64,000 nucleotides of DNA from Natronosalvus sp042663485 (GCA_042663485.1 JBHTAF010000003.1), one strand, 5' to 3'; shown: positions 51,683-60,843, counted from the first letter of the stretch. Numbers and translations: made by a program. The notes: generated from the sequence alone by a model not told the origin.

Positions 51683-52591
51683 TTACCCTCGTCTCCAGAA
51701 TCCCCTGAGTTTCTCGAGACGAGACGGGCTAACGACGGCACCCGAACGCGCGAGGATGACCGTCTCGTCGATTCGAGGGATGACCCGCTGAGGAATCGAT
51801 CCGACGAGTCGCCGCTGAATCGCCCCCTGGCGCGTCACGCCGAAGACGATCACGTCGTGATCGGGTGCCAGTTCCGCTATCGTCACGGGAACGTCCTCGC
51901 CGGTTCGAACCGCCGTCTCGACCCGGATATCGGGACCGAAGGCGGAATCGGGTGCATCCTCGAGCAACTGCACCCCTGCCTCGAGGTGGTCGCGCGCGGC
52001 GTCCTCGTCGACGTCCGGTTCGACGACCGAGAGGAGGTGCACCGTCGCGTCGTTGCGGGCGGCGATGGCCTTCGCCGCGAGCGTCGCCGGTCGAACGTGG
52101 GGACCGCCGGCCACCGGCACCAGGATCGAATCGACGCCGTTCGCTTCGTAGCCGATTCGCTCGACGTAGAGGTCACACTGTGCGTTCTCGATGAGTTGGT
52201 CGAGGTTCGTGCCGAGGATCGCATCGGTTCGACTCCGACTGTCGTGCCACCCGATGACGAGCGCGCGCGCATCGGTGCGTCTGATCGCCTTGAGCACGCC
52301 GTCGGCGATCGTTCGACCGACGACGATCTCGCGTTCGATCGGGACGTCCTCGGGGGCCACCGCGATTGCCGCGTCGAGGAGTTCCTGGGTATCCTGGGCG
52401 AAGCGTTCGACGATCGTTTCGTCCTTGTATACCGAGAACGGCGAGGAACTGGGTTTGACGGCGACCGAAACGATCGTGACGTGGCTCTCGAGGAGGCGGG
52501 CGAGGTCGCTGGCGGTCCGGACCAGTTGCTCGGCGTGCTGGGGGTTCGCCACCGCGACCAGCACCGGTCTGGACTCCGGAGAGTAGTCCAT
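51683..52591 (-). CDS. Tandem UspA protein
   Basis: 302 residues from ATG 52591. Two Usp domains: residues ~6-150 (PVLVAVANPQHAEQL) and ~158-290 (SILVPVAGGPHVRPATLAAK). The ATP loop of domain 1 is VIGWHDSRSRTDAILGTN; domain 2 has VFGVTRQGAIQRRLVGSIPQ. Usually located with transporters in haloarchaea; here directly before the PiT permease, so it may adjust phosphate uptake (inference). Confidence 0.9.
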   Translation of the reverse strand: MDYSPESRPVLVAVANPQHAEQLVRTASDLARLLESHVTIVSVAVKPSSSPFSVYKDETIVERFAQDTQELLDAAIAVAPEDVPIEREIVVGRTIADGVLKAIRRTDARALVIGWHDSRSRTDAILGTNLDQLIENAQCDLYVERIGYEANGVDSILVPVAGGPHVRPATLAAKAIAARNDATVHLLSVVEPDVDEDAARDHLEAGVQLLEDAPDSAFGPDIRVETAVRTGEDVPVTIAELAPDHDVIVFGVTRQGAIQRRLVGSIPQRVIPRIDETVILARSGAVVSPSRLEKLRGFWRRG

Positions 52592-52739
52592 CGAGACTAG
52601 TTCGACGGATGGTGATGAAAAGGTATGGTCTCCCTGACGGTGTCTCGAGGACGACCTGACGGCTACCGTGGACATCGAATCGCCGTACCGAGCTCCAGAC
52701 GTGGTGATGATTCCAAACCGTGAAACGCACTGGAACGGC

Positions 52740-52952
52740 TCACAGACCGGTGTACGAGCGGAACGCGTATCCCAGAAAGACGAGCCCCAGCACGACGCCG
52801 GACAGGGCGATGAGCCCGCCGATGAATCGCATCGTGGTCGTCATGACCGGCGGATACTCCGGCTGTGGCTCGATATTCGCCACGAGGACAAATACGAGCG
52901 CGCTCGCCCCGAGAGCGAAACAGCCGAACGCGAGAAAGGCGAGTGTACTCAT
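52740..52952 (-). CDS. Small two-helix membrane protein
   Basis: 70 residues. Hydrophobic helices at ~4-26 and 44-64, with a short loop NIEPQPEYPPVMTTT. No recognised family. It lies upstream of the usp-pit operon on the same strand and 13 bases after the 38-residue gene. Confidence 0.65.
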   Translation of the reverse strand: MSTLAFLAFGCFALGASALVFVLVANIEPQPEYPPVMTTTMRFIGGLIALSGVVLGLVFLGYAFRSYTGL

Positions 52953-52965
52953 CGCGGCGAGGGGG

Positions 52966-53082
52966 TCACGCCTCCGTCGAGCTATCGTACAGCCGTTCGA
53001 CCGCCCACTCGCCGCGGATCAGTTCGTTGGCGCCCTCGGTGAGTGTGACCTCGACGAACACGGTCGCCCGATAGTACGCCAT
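52966..53082 (-). CDS. Very small conserved-looking protein next to arcS
   Basis: 38 residues from ATG 53082. MAYYRATVFVEVTLTEGANE gives two strands, followed by IRGEWAVERLYDS with alternating hydrophobics. The composition is that of a folded acidic protein, not a random frame. The frame is open to 53154 but gives Arg/Asn-rich residues. Function unknown; possible small regulatory partner. Confidence 0.5.
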   Translation of the reverse strand: MAYYRATVFVEVTLTEGANELIRGEWAVERLYDSSTEA

Positions 53083-53150
53083 CTTCGAGTGGTTACGAAG
53101 GGTGGTTTCTTCAGTGTTGTTGCCTCGAGAACCGTCGAAAAATCCGGTTC

Positions 53151-54914
53151 TCATTTCTCCTCGACGTGGCGAATCTCACAGGCCACGCCGCGCGTGCTCT
53201 CGACCATCTCGCGGCCGAACATCTCGGCGCGGCCGACGCCGAAGGCCTTCGGCCCCTCGACGACGACCTCGTCGCCCACGCGGATGTCCTCGTCGGCGTC
53301 GACGACCCCCGGCGCCAGGACGCTTCCCTGCGGAACGAAGCCGTCGATCTCGAGGCGTTTCGTCGGCGCGTCGCTCTCGACCCAGCGTCTCGCACCCTCG
53401 AGCGTGAACGACAGGGTGCCGTACTGGGGGACCATCGTCGCCAGTTGCGTCTCCTCGGAATCGGTATCCCGAATCTGGAGGCGCGGATAGCGACTCGTCG
53501 TCCGGAACTCCTCGAAGAGGTGGTCGCCGGCGCCGTCGCCGAGCAGGTAATCCGCGAGCGCCCGGACGGTGTTGTGCTCGCGTTCGCGCTTCTGATACGT
53601 GGACTCACCCGAGAGGACCTCGCTCAGGTTCGCCAGCGACTCGTCGTCGGTCGGGTGGGCACCTCGGTCGACCGTGTAGGTCACGTCGAGGTCGAATTCG
53701 TCCTGGACGCGCTCGACGATGTCGCGGTAGCCCTCGTCGGGCACGTGGGCGACGATTCGCGGGTACGCGTTGCGCTCGAGGTAGCGCCGGAGGACGCGGG
53801 CGACGAACCCTTTCTCGTCCTCGGACCAGCGACCCGTCACGACGGTGTCGTAGTGCTGGGCCGGGTAGGTCGTCTCGAGTTCCTGGGGGACGACGCCGAT
53901 GGGCGAGGTCATCGAGACGAGGTGGGCGCGCCACTGGATCGCCCGGTGGAACTGGCTGTGGCTCTGGGACTCGCTGTAGGGTTTCCGGGCCGAGCAGGGC
54001 ACGAGCACGAGCGGCTCGTCGAACCGGTTGCGGTAGCGGCTGGTCACGCGGTCGGCGAAGCGCTGGATCTCGACGCGTCGGAGGGTGTCCTCGGTCGCCG
54101 CGTCGAGGTCCGCCTCCCGGACGATGGGCGTTCGCTCCTCGAGGTAGGTCCACTGCGCGTCGAGTTCGCGCATCGCGGCGGTGAGCCACTGTTCCTGGCG
54201 AGCCTGGCCCTCGACGTAGTCGCGCAGGCGGCCGTCCCGGATCCGCTGGCGAACGACCGCGAGTTCCGCGGCCAGGGCGTTCCGGTTGTGCTCGGCGCAG
54301 CCCGCTCGCGTGAACTCCTCGCGGGGACCCTGGCAGGCCGGGCACGAACACGGCAGTTCCTCGAGGTCCTCGAGGAAGTACTCGCTCTCGGTGGTGAGGT
54401 ACTTGCCCTGGGTGCCCTTGATTGTCGCTCTGGTAGCGTCGAAGCAGTCGACGCCCGCGTAGGCGAGCAGAGCGACGTTTCGGGGGGTCGCGACGCCCGA
54501 GAAGACCAGTGCGGTGTCGGCCGGGATGGCCTCCCGGACCGAGACCACGGCCTCGACGAGCGCGGCCCCGTGGCCGACGATCGACTGCACGTTAGAGACG
54601 GCGTAGGCGTCGGTACCCTCGTCGGCGGGGCTGGCGCTCGAGATCACGGCGACGCTCGGATAGGAGACGTTGGGGTAGTCGACGGCGAACGATTCGCGAA
54701 CGGGTTCGGCCGTCCCACCGGGGAAGCCGCGGTGGGGCAGGACGGTTAGCGAGGATTCGTCGCCGTCCGGAACCGTGCGGTCGGCCGCCCACAGCGAGCC
54801 GCCGTCCTGGAGCAGGTCGCCGACGAGCGCCGGAGTCGTCCGCGGCGTCTCGAGGCGGAGTTCGCCCAGGCGCGCGGCCCCGTCGCGCGCGTGGACTTCG
54901 AAGTAGTCGGTCAT
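53151..54914 (-). CDS. arcS: Archaeosine synthase ArcS
   Basis: 587 residues from ATG 54914. A TGT-like N-terminal domain (~1-270) lacks the full guanine-exchange motif but has a CxC..C zinc set (CSCPAC). The ArcS signature LVPCSARKPYSESQSHS is at ~305-322 (Cys307). A PUA domain closes the protein (~510-587). ArcS adds lysine to preQ0 at position 15 of tRNA in archaeosine biosynthesis. Start ATG is chosen over the GTG 2 codons upstream. Confidence 0.93.
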   Translation of the reverse strand: MTDYFEVHARDGAARLGELRLETPRTTPALVGDLLQDGGSLWAADRTVPDGDESSLTVLPHRGFPGGTAEPVRESFAVDYPNVSYPSVAVISSASPADEGTDAYAVSNVQSIVGHGAALVEAVVSVREAIPADTALVFSGVATPRNVALLAYAGVDCFDATRATIKGTQGKYLTTESEYFLEDLEELPCSCPACQGPREEFTRAGCAEHNRNALAAELAVVRQRIRDGRLRDYVEGQARQEQWLTAAMRELDAQWTYLEERTPIVREADLDAATEDTLRRVEIQRFADRVTSRYRNRFDEPLVLVPCSARKPYSESQSHSQFHRAIQWRAHLVSMTSPIGVVPQELETTYPAQHYDTVVTGRWSEDEKGFVARVLRRYLERNAYPRIVAHVPDEGYRDIVERVQDEFDLDVTYTVDRGAHPTDDESLANLSEVLSGESTYQKREREHNTVRALADYLLGDGAGDHLFEEFRTTSRYPRLQIRDTDSEETQLATMVPQYGTLSFTLEGARRWVESDAPTKRLEIDGFVPQGSVLAPGVVDADEDIRVGDEVVVEGPKAFGVGRAEMFGREMVESTRGVACEIRHVEEK

Positions 54915-54996
54915 ATCCACACTCGAGCGCGGCGGGTGAAAGAGGCTGTCGATACGGGTCGAACGCCGGGACGCGAAAATCGTGGGCTGGCGTTGC

Positions 54997-55461
54997 TTAC
55001 TCGAGTTCGACGGTCACTTGCCCGTCGAAGGTGAGCATGATCGTCTGGGCGAGACTGCCGAAGAGGGCCTTCCCGGTCCGGGAGCGCTTGCGGCCGACGA
55101 GGAAGATGTGATCGCAGCTGTGATCCTCGGCGGCGTCGAGAATCGCCGTCGCCTCCGTGTTCGCGTCGACGATCTTCGGGACGACGGTGAAGTCGACCTC
55201 GCCCTCGACGGTCTCGAGTGCTTCACGTGCCAGTTGGCCGGTATTGTGGAGGAGACGATTTTCGATCGTGTCCGTGCCGTAGGCGGCGACGTGAGCGTCG
55301 CTGACCTGGCCGATTGCCTCGCGTTCGGCGTCGACCTCGTCCGTCGTGGTCATGGGAAGCAAGACGAGTTCGGCGTCTGCCCCGGCGGCGAGTTCGCCGG
55401 CGGTCTCGAGCAGCGATCGATGTCGGTCCGTGTCGTCGACGACGACGAGTCCTGTGTTCAT
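54997..55461 (-). CDS. UspA-family protein
   Basis: 154 residues from ATG 55461. It begins MNTGLVVVDDTDRHRSLLET with strands and helices of the Usp fold; the ATP loop is VGRKRSRTGKALFGSLAQTI. A third Usp in 5 kb. The upstream in-frame extension is not Usp-like. Divergent from the M28 peptidase. Confidence 0.87.
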   Translation of the reverse strand: MNTGLVVVDDTDRHRSLLETAGELAAGADAELVLLPMTTTDEVDAEREAIGQVSDAHVAAYGTDTIENRLLHNTGQLAREALETVEGEVDFTVVPKIVDANTEATAILDAAEDHSCDHIFLVGRKRSRTGKALFGSLAQTIMLTFDGQVTVELE

Positions 55462-55674
55462 ATTCACTGATACGCTCGGGATTGTGATAGTATTTGCGTG
55501 AATACACGACTCATGGGGAACAGTATCGTACGTCTGTGACCGTCTCACGGGGTTGGGGAGTGGTGACACGATCGAATGAACCACGGAAATTCGTGTCAGA
55601 ATTCACATATTGGGGGCCTGCCTGTCTCTCGCGCCAACCCAACGACTTTCTCGATTCGAGTCCTGCCAACGGGT

Positions 55675-57063
55675 ATGACCACACCGACGGAACCGGACGA
55701 CTCGAGTCGGCTCGAACGAGCGCTCGGGCGGGCCTGGTCCGACGACCGACCGTGGGCGCTGTTGACCGAACTCACCCAGCTCGAGAGCCGCATGGGCGGG
55801 TCGCCGGGCGAACGGGCAGCGGCCGACCTCGTCGCCGAGGCGTTCGAACGCGTCGGTGTGACGAACGTCGGTCTCGAGTCGTTTCCGATCCAGTACTGGG
55901 AGCGCGGGGAGACGACGTTCGTCGTTACCGAACCCGTCGAGCGCGAGTTCGAGGCGCTCGCGCTCCCGTACGCCCCGGCTGCGGACCTCGAGGCGCCGCT
56001 GGTCGACGTCGGCTACGGAACCCCGGAGGAGATCGACGCCGCTGGCGAGGCCGTCGAGGGAGCCATCGTCGTCGCGAGCACGACCACCCCGGCCGGCCAG
56101 CGGTTCGTCCACCGCATGGAGAAGTTCGGTCACGCCGTCGACGCCGGCGCGCGGGGGTTCGTCTTCGCGAATCACGTTCCTGGACAACTGCCGCCGACCG
56201 GGTCGTTACGGTTCGACCGTGAGGCGGCCATCCCCGGAATCGGCGTCAGCGCGGAGACCCACGACTGGTTGACGGAGTACGCCGATTCGCCGGCGGCTGG
56301 TGCGGACGAATCCGCGACGGCCCGGGCCAGCCTCCGCGTCGAGGCGACGACCACGGACGGCTCGAGCCAGAACGTCGTTGGCACCCTCGGCCCCGACACT
56401 GACGACGAACTCCTCGTGCTCGCTCACTACGACGCCCACGACGTCGCCGAAGGGGCCCTCGACAACGGTTGTGGTGTCGCGACGGTCCTCGGCGCCGCGT
56501 CGGTTCTGGCCGCCGTGGACTCAGATCTCGGGTGTCGGGTCCGCGTCGCGGCCGTCGGCTGCGAGGAGATTGGACTGCTGGGCGCCGAGGCCCTGGCCGA
56601 GCGCCTCGACCTCGAGTCCGTCCGCGCCGTCGTCAACGTCGACGGGGCGGGCCGGTTCCGGAACCTGCAGGCGTACTCCCACGCCTCCGACCCGTTGCAA
56701 GCCCTGGCGACCGAAATCGGGGAACGCTACGGCCAGTCCGTCGTTCACGAGACCGATCCACACCCGTTCAGCGACCACTGGCCGTTCCTCCGGGCCGGCG
56801 TGCCCACCCTCCAGTTGCACAGCGAACCGTCCAGCGGCGGCGAGCGAGGGCGCGGCTGGGGGCACACGGCTGCCGATACCCGCGACAAGGTCGACCCGCG
56901 AAACGTCCGAACGCACGCCATGCTCGCGGCAGTCCTGGTTCGCACACTCTCGAGGCGAACCCCGCCACGAATCGACGCCGCGGATCTCCAGGACGCGTTT
57001 CGAGAACAGCACTACGAACCGGGGATGCGCGCGTCGGATACCTGGCCTCGCGCCTGGGATTGA
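55675..57063 (+). CDS. M28-family zinc peptidase
   Basis: 462 residues from ATG 55675. A PA-type insert domain spans ~110-250. Metal ligands appear in VLAHYDAHDVAEGALDNG (His and Asp), GCEEIGLLG (Glu pair) and NVDGAGR (Asp), with a final His in SDHWPFLRAG. No signal peptide is seen, so it is probably cytoplasmic. Aminopeptidase or related carboxypeptidase function. Convergent with deoC. Confidence 0.88.
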   Translation: MTTPTEPDDSSRLERALGRAWSDDRPWALLTELTQLESRMGGSPGERAAADLVAEAFERVGVTNVGLESFPIQYWERGETTFVVTEPVEREFEALALPYAPAADLEAPLVDVGYGTPEEIDAAGEAVEGAIVVASTTTPAGQRFVHRMEKFGHAVDAGARGFVFANHVPGQLPPTGSLRFDREAAIPGIGVSAETHDWLTEYADSPAAGADESATARASLRVEATTTDGSSQNVVGTLGPDTDDELLVLAHYDAHDVAEGALDNGCGVATVLGAASVLAAVDSDLGCRVRVAAVGCEEIGLLGAEALAERLDLESVRAVVNVDGAGRFRNLQAYSHASDPLQALATEIGERYGQSVVHETDPHPFSDHWPFLRAGVPTLQLHSEPSSGGERGRGWGHTAADTRDKVDPRNVRTHAMLAAVLVRTLSRRTPPRIDAADLQDAFREQHYEPGMRASDTWPRAWD

Positions 57064-57100
57064 GACGGGGCGCTCCCCCGAAACCGGTCGGGGACGCCGA

Positions 57101-57739
57101 TCAGGCGTCCGGAGCACCCTCGAGAATCGCCACCCCACTCGAGGCGCCGATTCGCTCGGCGCCGGCGTCGATCATATCCAGCGCTTCCTCGTAGCTCCCC
57201 ACTCCGCCACTCGCCTTGACCGGAAGGTACTCGCTCATCAGTTCCACGTCCGCGACGGTAGCCCCGCCATCGGCGAACCCGGTCGACGTCTTGACCATCG
57301 CCGCGTCGGCCGCCTTCGCCGCCTCACAGGCCGCGCGTTTCTCCTCGTCGGTCAGGAGCGCCGTCTCGATGATCACCTTGACGGGGATGGGGACGGCCGC
57401 GACCAGTTCCTCGAGTTCGGCCTCGACCGCGTCCGTCTCGCCGGCTTGCAGGAGTCCGACGTTGATCACCACGTCCAGTTCGTCGGCGCCGGCCTTCCAG
57501 GCGAGTTCGCCCTCGAGGTGTTTCACCTCGTGGTCGTGCTGGCCGTGCGGGAAGCCGATGACGGTCGCGAGCGTGACGTCCGGGTGGGTTTCGGCAGCAT
57601 CTCCGACCGCGTACGGCGGAATGCAAGCGTTCATTCCGTGTTCTGCAGCCTCGTCCAGGACGCGTTCGACGTCCGCTGGCGTCGTCTCGGGGCCGAGGAC
57701 GGTGTGGTCGATCAGGGGTGCGAGTTCGCTGTGGTCCAT
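57101..57739 (-). CDS. deoC: Deoxyribose-phosphate aldolase
   Basis: 212 residues. Class I aldolase features: DHTVLGPETTP at the N-terminus, DVVINVGLLQAG with the general acid, and the Schiff-base Lys in VKTSTGFADGG. It cleaves 2-deoxyribose-5-phosphate to acetaldehyde and glyceraldehyde-3-phosphate. Short but full family length. TATA at 57761-57768. Confidence 0.95.
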   Translation of the reverse strand: MDHSELAPLIDHTVLGPETTPADVERVLDEAAEHGMNACIPPYAVGDAAETHPDVTLATVIGFPHGQHDHEVKHLEGELAWKAGADELDVVINVGLLQAGETDAVEAELEELVAAVPIPVKVIIETALLTDEEKRAACEAAKAADAAMVKTSTGFADGGATVADVELMSEYLPVKASGGVGSYEEALDMIDAGAERIGASSGVAILEGAPDA

Positions 57740-57760
57740 ACCGGCCCGACTCGCTCGTGG

Positions 57761-57768
57761 GATAAAAA
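57761..57768 (-). promoter_or_regulatory. TATA box of deoC
   Basis: On the minus strand TTTTTATC, 22-29 bases before ATG 57739; leaderless start likely. Confidence 0.6.
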
Positions 57769-57808
57769 GGCGCCCGGTAGTGGGCGGGCTCCGGGTCGAG
57801 GTTTGTGG

Positions 57809-57834
57809 CAGTTACCTCGAGACGTCGACCTCGA
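57809..57834. repeat. Direct repeat copy of the 3' end of the DUF5797 gene
   Basis: A 26-bp segment with two mismatches to 57902-57927. It lies between deoC and the DUF5797 gene, outside the coding frame. It looks like a decayed partial duplication. Confidence 0.6.
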
Positions 57835-57901
57835 ACTCGACGGCGGTTACCGCCAGACGGCGAGCTCGTCGGCGGTCGCCAAAAGACATTGAGGTCGCCA
57901 G

Positions 57902-57927
57902 CAGTCACCCCGAGACGTCGACCTCGA
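57902..57927. repeat. Direct repeat at the 3' end of the DUF5797 gene
   Basis: The second copy of the 26-bp repeat; it spans the stop and the last codons of the DUF5797 gene. Confidence 0.6.
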
Positions 57928-58405
57928 GGTCGTCGCGCTCGACGGCCAGTCGGAACGTGGGGACCGTCCGATACTCGACCTCGACGACGTCCTTGCGCCG
58001 CAGACTCTGGAGACCGGATCGGACCTCATCGACGTCGGGGTCGACGTCGAACGCATCCCGGAGGGCGTGGAGGACGGCGACGACGCTCTGGGAACGCTCC
58101 TCGGGTCCAGCGAGCACCTCGACGATTTGCGCCTGGAGTTCGGGGACGCGGATCCGCGAGGGTGGACCCTCGCCTTCCTCGCTGACGACGCCGGGTTCGA
58201 CGTCGACCAGGTCTGCCGCCTCGGGGGTCGCCCGAATCAGGCTGTTGTCGTCCCGGAAGTAGTACTCACCCAGTTCGTTCTCGAGGAACTGGTGGACCTC
58301 GCTCCCGCTCTCGAGGTTCCACCGATCCTGCAACTCGCTGTTTTTCGTCGGCTGTAGCTCCACCACGTCCGCCAGTCGATCGCGAGCCTCCTCGGAGAGC
58401 GTCAT
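57905..58405 (-). CDS. DUF5797-like haloarchaeal winged-helix protein
   Basis: 166 residues. Helical N-terminus SEEARDRLADVVELQPTKNSE with a winged-helix pattern (ELQDRWNLESGSEVHQFLEN), and a second unit near residues 85-155 (LQAQIVEVLAGPEERSQSVV, then RSGLQSLRRKDVVEVEYRT). I assign it with moderate certainty to the DUF5797 group. Shine-Dalgarno GAGGTGAT precedes the start. Confidence 0.72.
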   Translation of the reverse strand: MTLSEEARDRLADVVELQPTKNSELQDRWNLESGSEVHQFLENELGEYYFRDDNSLIRATPEAADLVDVEPGVVSEEGEGPPSRIRVPELQAQIVEVLAGPEERSQSVVAVLHALRDAFDVDPDVDEVRSGLQSLRRKDVVEVEYRTVPTFRLAVERDDLEVDVSG

Positions 58406-58711
58406 CCTCGTATCACCTCGACGTACGGGCGTCCGCTATTTTTGCGTTGCGTCACGGGGACGAGGCTCGAGGCTGGCCGCTGCGTCGGCCGATACGACGC
58501 GAACAGCATGGGTTCGAAATGAGAGCGCTCGAGGGGAACAGTACGGGTACGCCTCCACTGTGTTCAATACTATAAAATCTATTGTAATACACACAGGACT
58601 TCGAACCGGTCGGCTGTCACACCGAGCAATTCCGATGTTCAGAGCATTCGAGGTTTGGAGAATTCGGTGTTCAGAATCCGGGTACGGCTCGAGTTGTCCA
58701 GATAACCCGGA
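58406..58711. other. Intergenic region between DUF5797 and speB
   Basis: About 306 bases with no gene. An AT-rich island at 58560-58595 (TTCAATACTATAAAATCTATTGTAATAC) contains interrupted CAATA/TATTG symmetry. Two similar 16-base segments (AATTCCGATGTTCAGA and AATTCGGTGTTCAGAA) follow near 58629-58675. Could be a promoter region facing away from speB, but no gene is there. Confidence 0.45.
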
Positions 58712-59563
58712 CTACGACTCGAGTGCATCAACGCGCGAGAAGACGAACTCCCGGAGCAACTTCCCAGCCAGCGAGGCGGCCTGTCCGTCGTCGCGGTCGT
58801 TGACCTCCACCGCGTCGAACCCGGTGGCTTGTGGTGCGACAGTCCGCACGACGTCGCGCATCGTCCGGGGCTCGAGGCCGAACGGCTCCATCGTCCCCGT
58901 GCCCGGCGCGTAGGCCGGGTCGGCGCCGTCGATGTCGACGCTGAGGTACGCCTCCCGTCCCTCGAGGCGGGACTCGAGTTCGGGGACGAACGCCGCTGCC
59001 TCCTCGGGGGGAACGACGGTCACGTCGTCCTCCCTCGCGCGCTGCCACTCCTCCTCGCTCCCCGTCCGCGCACCGACGATGATCGCCTCCTCGACGTCGA
59101 TGTCGGGTGCGTCGTCGTAGTCGCCGGGATCGAGGATGCGGCGGGTCACACAGGCGTGACTGAGCGGGTTGCCGTCGTACTCGCTCCGCAGGTCGAGGTG
59201 GGCGTCCAGACAGACGAACACGTCCGGGTCGACCGCGCCCGCACCCGCCGCGGTGACGGTGTGCTCGCCGCCGAGCAACAGAGGGACGGCGTCGTCCCAG
59301 TGGACGTCGCGCAGGGTGCCCTCCAGGAACTCGAGGTACTCGTCCACCGCGTCCCACGCTCGAATATCGCCCGCGTCGTGGACGGCGCAGTCGGTGAATC
59401 GCCGGCCCGTCCGGTGGTCGTAATCGTCGAACGTCTCCGAAAAATGGCGGATGCGTCGGGGACCGAAGCGAGTCCCCGGCGCGAAGGTCGTCGATGCGTC
59501 GAGGGGCGCACCGACGACCACGAAGTTCGCCTCCGTTCGATCGGCGGTCGCCCCTGGGTACAT
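58712..59563 (-). CDS. speB: Agmatinase-family ureohydrolase (SpeB-like)
   Basis: 283 residues. All manganese motifs are seen: LLLGGEHTVT, DAHLDLR and SVDIDGADPAYAPG. Its start overlaps the eIF5A stop by one base (TGATG), so translation is coupled. In Haloferax an agmatinase homologue next to eIF5A is implicated in making hypusine from agmatine; that role is more likely here than general putrescine synthesis, but sequence alone does not prove it. Confidence 0.92.
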   Translation of the reverse strand: MYPGATADRTEANFVVVGAPLDASTTFAPGTRFGPRRIRHFSETFDDYDHRTGRRFTDCAVHDAGDIRAWDAVDEYLEFLEGTLRDVHWDDAVPLLLGGEHTVTAAGAGAVDPDVFVCLDAHLDLRSEYDGNPLSHACVTRRILDPGDYDDAPDIDVEEAIIVGARTGSEEEWQRAREDDVTVVPPEEAAAFVPELESRLEGREAYLSVDIDGADPAYAPGTGTMEPFGLEPRTMRDVVRTVAPQATGFDAVEVNDRDDGQAASLAGKLLREFVFSRVDALES

Positions 59564-59937
59564 CAGACGATCTTGCGCTGGCCTTCCATCTCGAGGTACT
59601 CGATGTTGTCGTCGGGCGAAGGATCGATGTCGTCGGGGATGCGCATAGTGATGGTCTCGTAGGACTCGAGGTCCATGACCTGCATATCGTCCCCGTCGAC
59701 GGAGACGATCTGACCCTGTTTGCGGTTGATGATCGGGACCCAGATCTTCGCGTCGACCGGCTGGGATAGCGAGCGTCGCTTGCCGTCGAAGACGCCCCGA
59801 GCCTCGATTCGGGCCTTGGCGCTGCCGTGTTTGCCGGGCTTTGCCGTCGAGTAGGAGTCGATTTTACACGCTGCGTCGTCGATCAGGACGTAGCCGCCTT
59901 CTCCGAGGTCGCGAACTTCTTTCTGTTGCTTCGCCAT
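59563..59937 (-). CDS. eif5A: Translation initiation factor 5A (hypusine protein)
   Basis: 124 residues. KQQKEVRDLGEGGYVLIDD opens the N-domain. The hypusine Lys is Lys36 in STAKPGKHGSAKA. The OB-fold C-domain is standard. It relieves ribosome stalling at Pro-rich motifs. Operon with speB. Confidence 0.96.
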   Translation of the reverse strand: MAKQQKEVRDLGEGGYVLIDDAACKIDSYSTAKPGKHGSAKARIEARGVFDGKRRSLSQPVDAKIWVPIINRKQGQIVSVDGDDMQVMDLESYETITMRIPDDIDPSPDDNIEYLEMEGQRKIV

Positions 59938-59961
59938 ACAGCGGGGTAATCAATCGAACGT

Positions 59962-59968
59962 GATAAAG
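59962..59968 (-). promoter_or_regulatory. TATA box of the eIF5A-speB operon
   Basis: CTTTATC on the minus strand, 25-31 bases before ATG 59937. Confidence 0.6.
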
Positions 59969-60048
59969 GGATTGAATCGCGCTCCCCGTCGAATCGACGG
60001 CCTCGAGCGGTCGATCCGTGCAGACGGTGAGGACCGAAAATCGGGTCC

Positions 60049-60843
60049 TCAAGTCGCGCCGATACGCGGCGCGACGAGGTACTCCACGTTGCCGCCTCCG
60101 TTGGCGAACTCGTAGCGAATCGACAGCGGTTTCTCGGTTCCCAGTCCGAGACCGACGTCGACGCTGTCCGGCATCGCCCGATTGATCGACGCGAGGTAAT
60201 CGACGGAGAACAGGGAGACGGCGTCGGCTGGTTCGAGGTCGACGAGGTCGGTCGCCGACAGTGTGAGCGAGATGTCGTCCGTGTCGCCGTCTGCGCGGAC
60301 CGCGAACACCTCGTCGGCGGCGTCGAGTTCGAACTCGAGGTGCGTCGAGACCATCTCGGCGGCCCGCACCGACCGATCGAAGGTCTCGGCACTGGCGACC
60401 ACTGATCCTGCGAGGTCGAACGCGTCGCTCGACGCCTCTGGCGGGGAGCGAATCGTCGCCGGATCGAGGAGCGCGAGCGTGTACTCGAGTTCGTCGATTC
60501 GAATCGAGAGCGTCCGGCTCTCGGCATTCACCTCGAGGGCGACGAGTTGGTCGCGGTCAGCGATTCCGACGACGTCGCGGAGTCGCTCGAGGTCGATTCC
60601 GAGGTGATCGGGAGCCCCCTCGAACGATTCGAAGGCCGTTCGCTCGAGCGTGACGTCCGCTCGGACGACGGTCGCCGCGTCGATCGCCGCGAGGCGGAGC
60701 CCGTCGGGGTCGATGTACAGGTGACACTCGTCGAAGACGGCGTGTGCGACGTCGACGGTTCGTTTGATCGTTTCGGCGTCGAGCACGCCGCGGAACGTCG
60801 TGCTAGCGCTCGAGTTCGACTCCTGAACTGTTTGCTCGACCAT
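60049..60843 (-). CDS. pcn: Divergent PCNA sliding clamp
   Basis: 264 residues. Clamp features are clear: HLYIDPDGLRLAAIDAATVV, FESFEGAPDHLGIDLERL, LEYTLALLDPATIRSPPE (interdomain loop) and a C-terminal EYLVAPRIGAT. It differs from usual haloarchaeal PCNA in a 15-residue N-terminal extension, substitutions in the first strand, and HLYID for KIRLNED-like sequence. It is probably a second clamp (partner proteins unknown); the main one may be elsewhere. Divergent from the accessory protein at 60956. Confidence 0.87.
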   Translation of the reverse strand: MVEQTVQESNSSASTTFRGVLDAETIKRTVDVAHAVFDECHLYIDPDGLRLAAIDAATVVRADVTLERTAFESFEGAPDHLGIDLERLRDVVGIADRDQLVALEVNAESRTLSIRIDELEYTLALLDPATIRSPPEASSDAFDLAGSVVASAETFDRSVRAAEMVSTHLEFELDAADEVFAVRADGDTDDISLTLSATDLVDLEPADAVSLFSVDYLASINRAMPDSVDVGLGLGTEKPLSIRYEFANGGGNVEYLVAPRIGAT

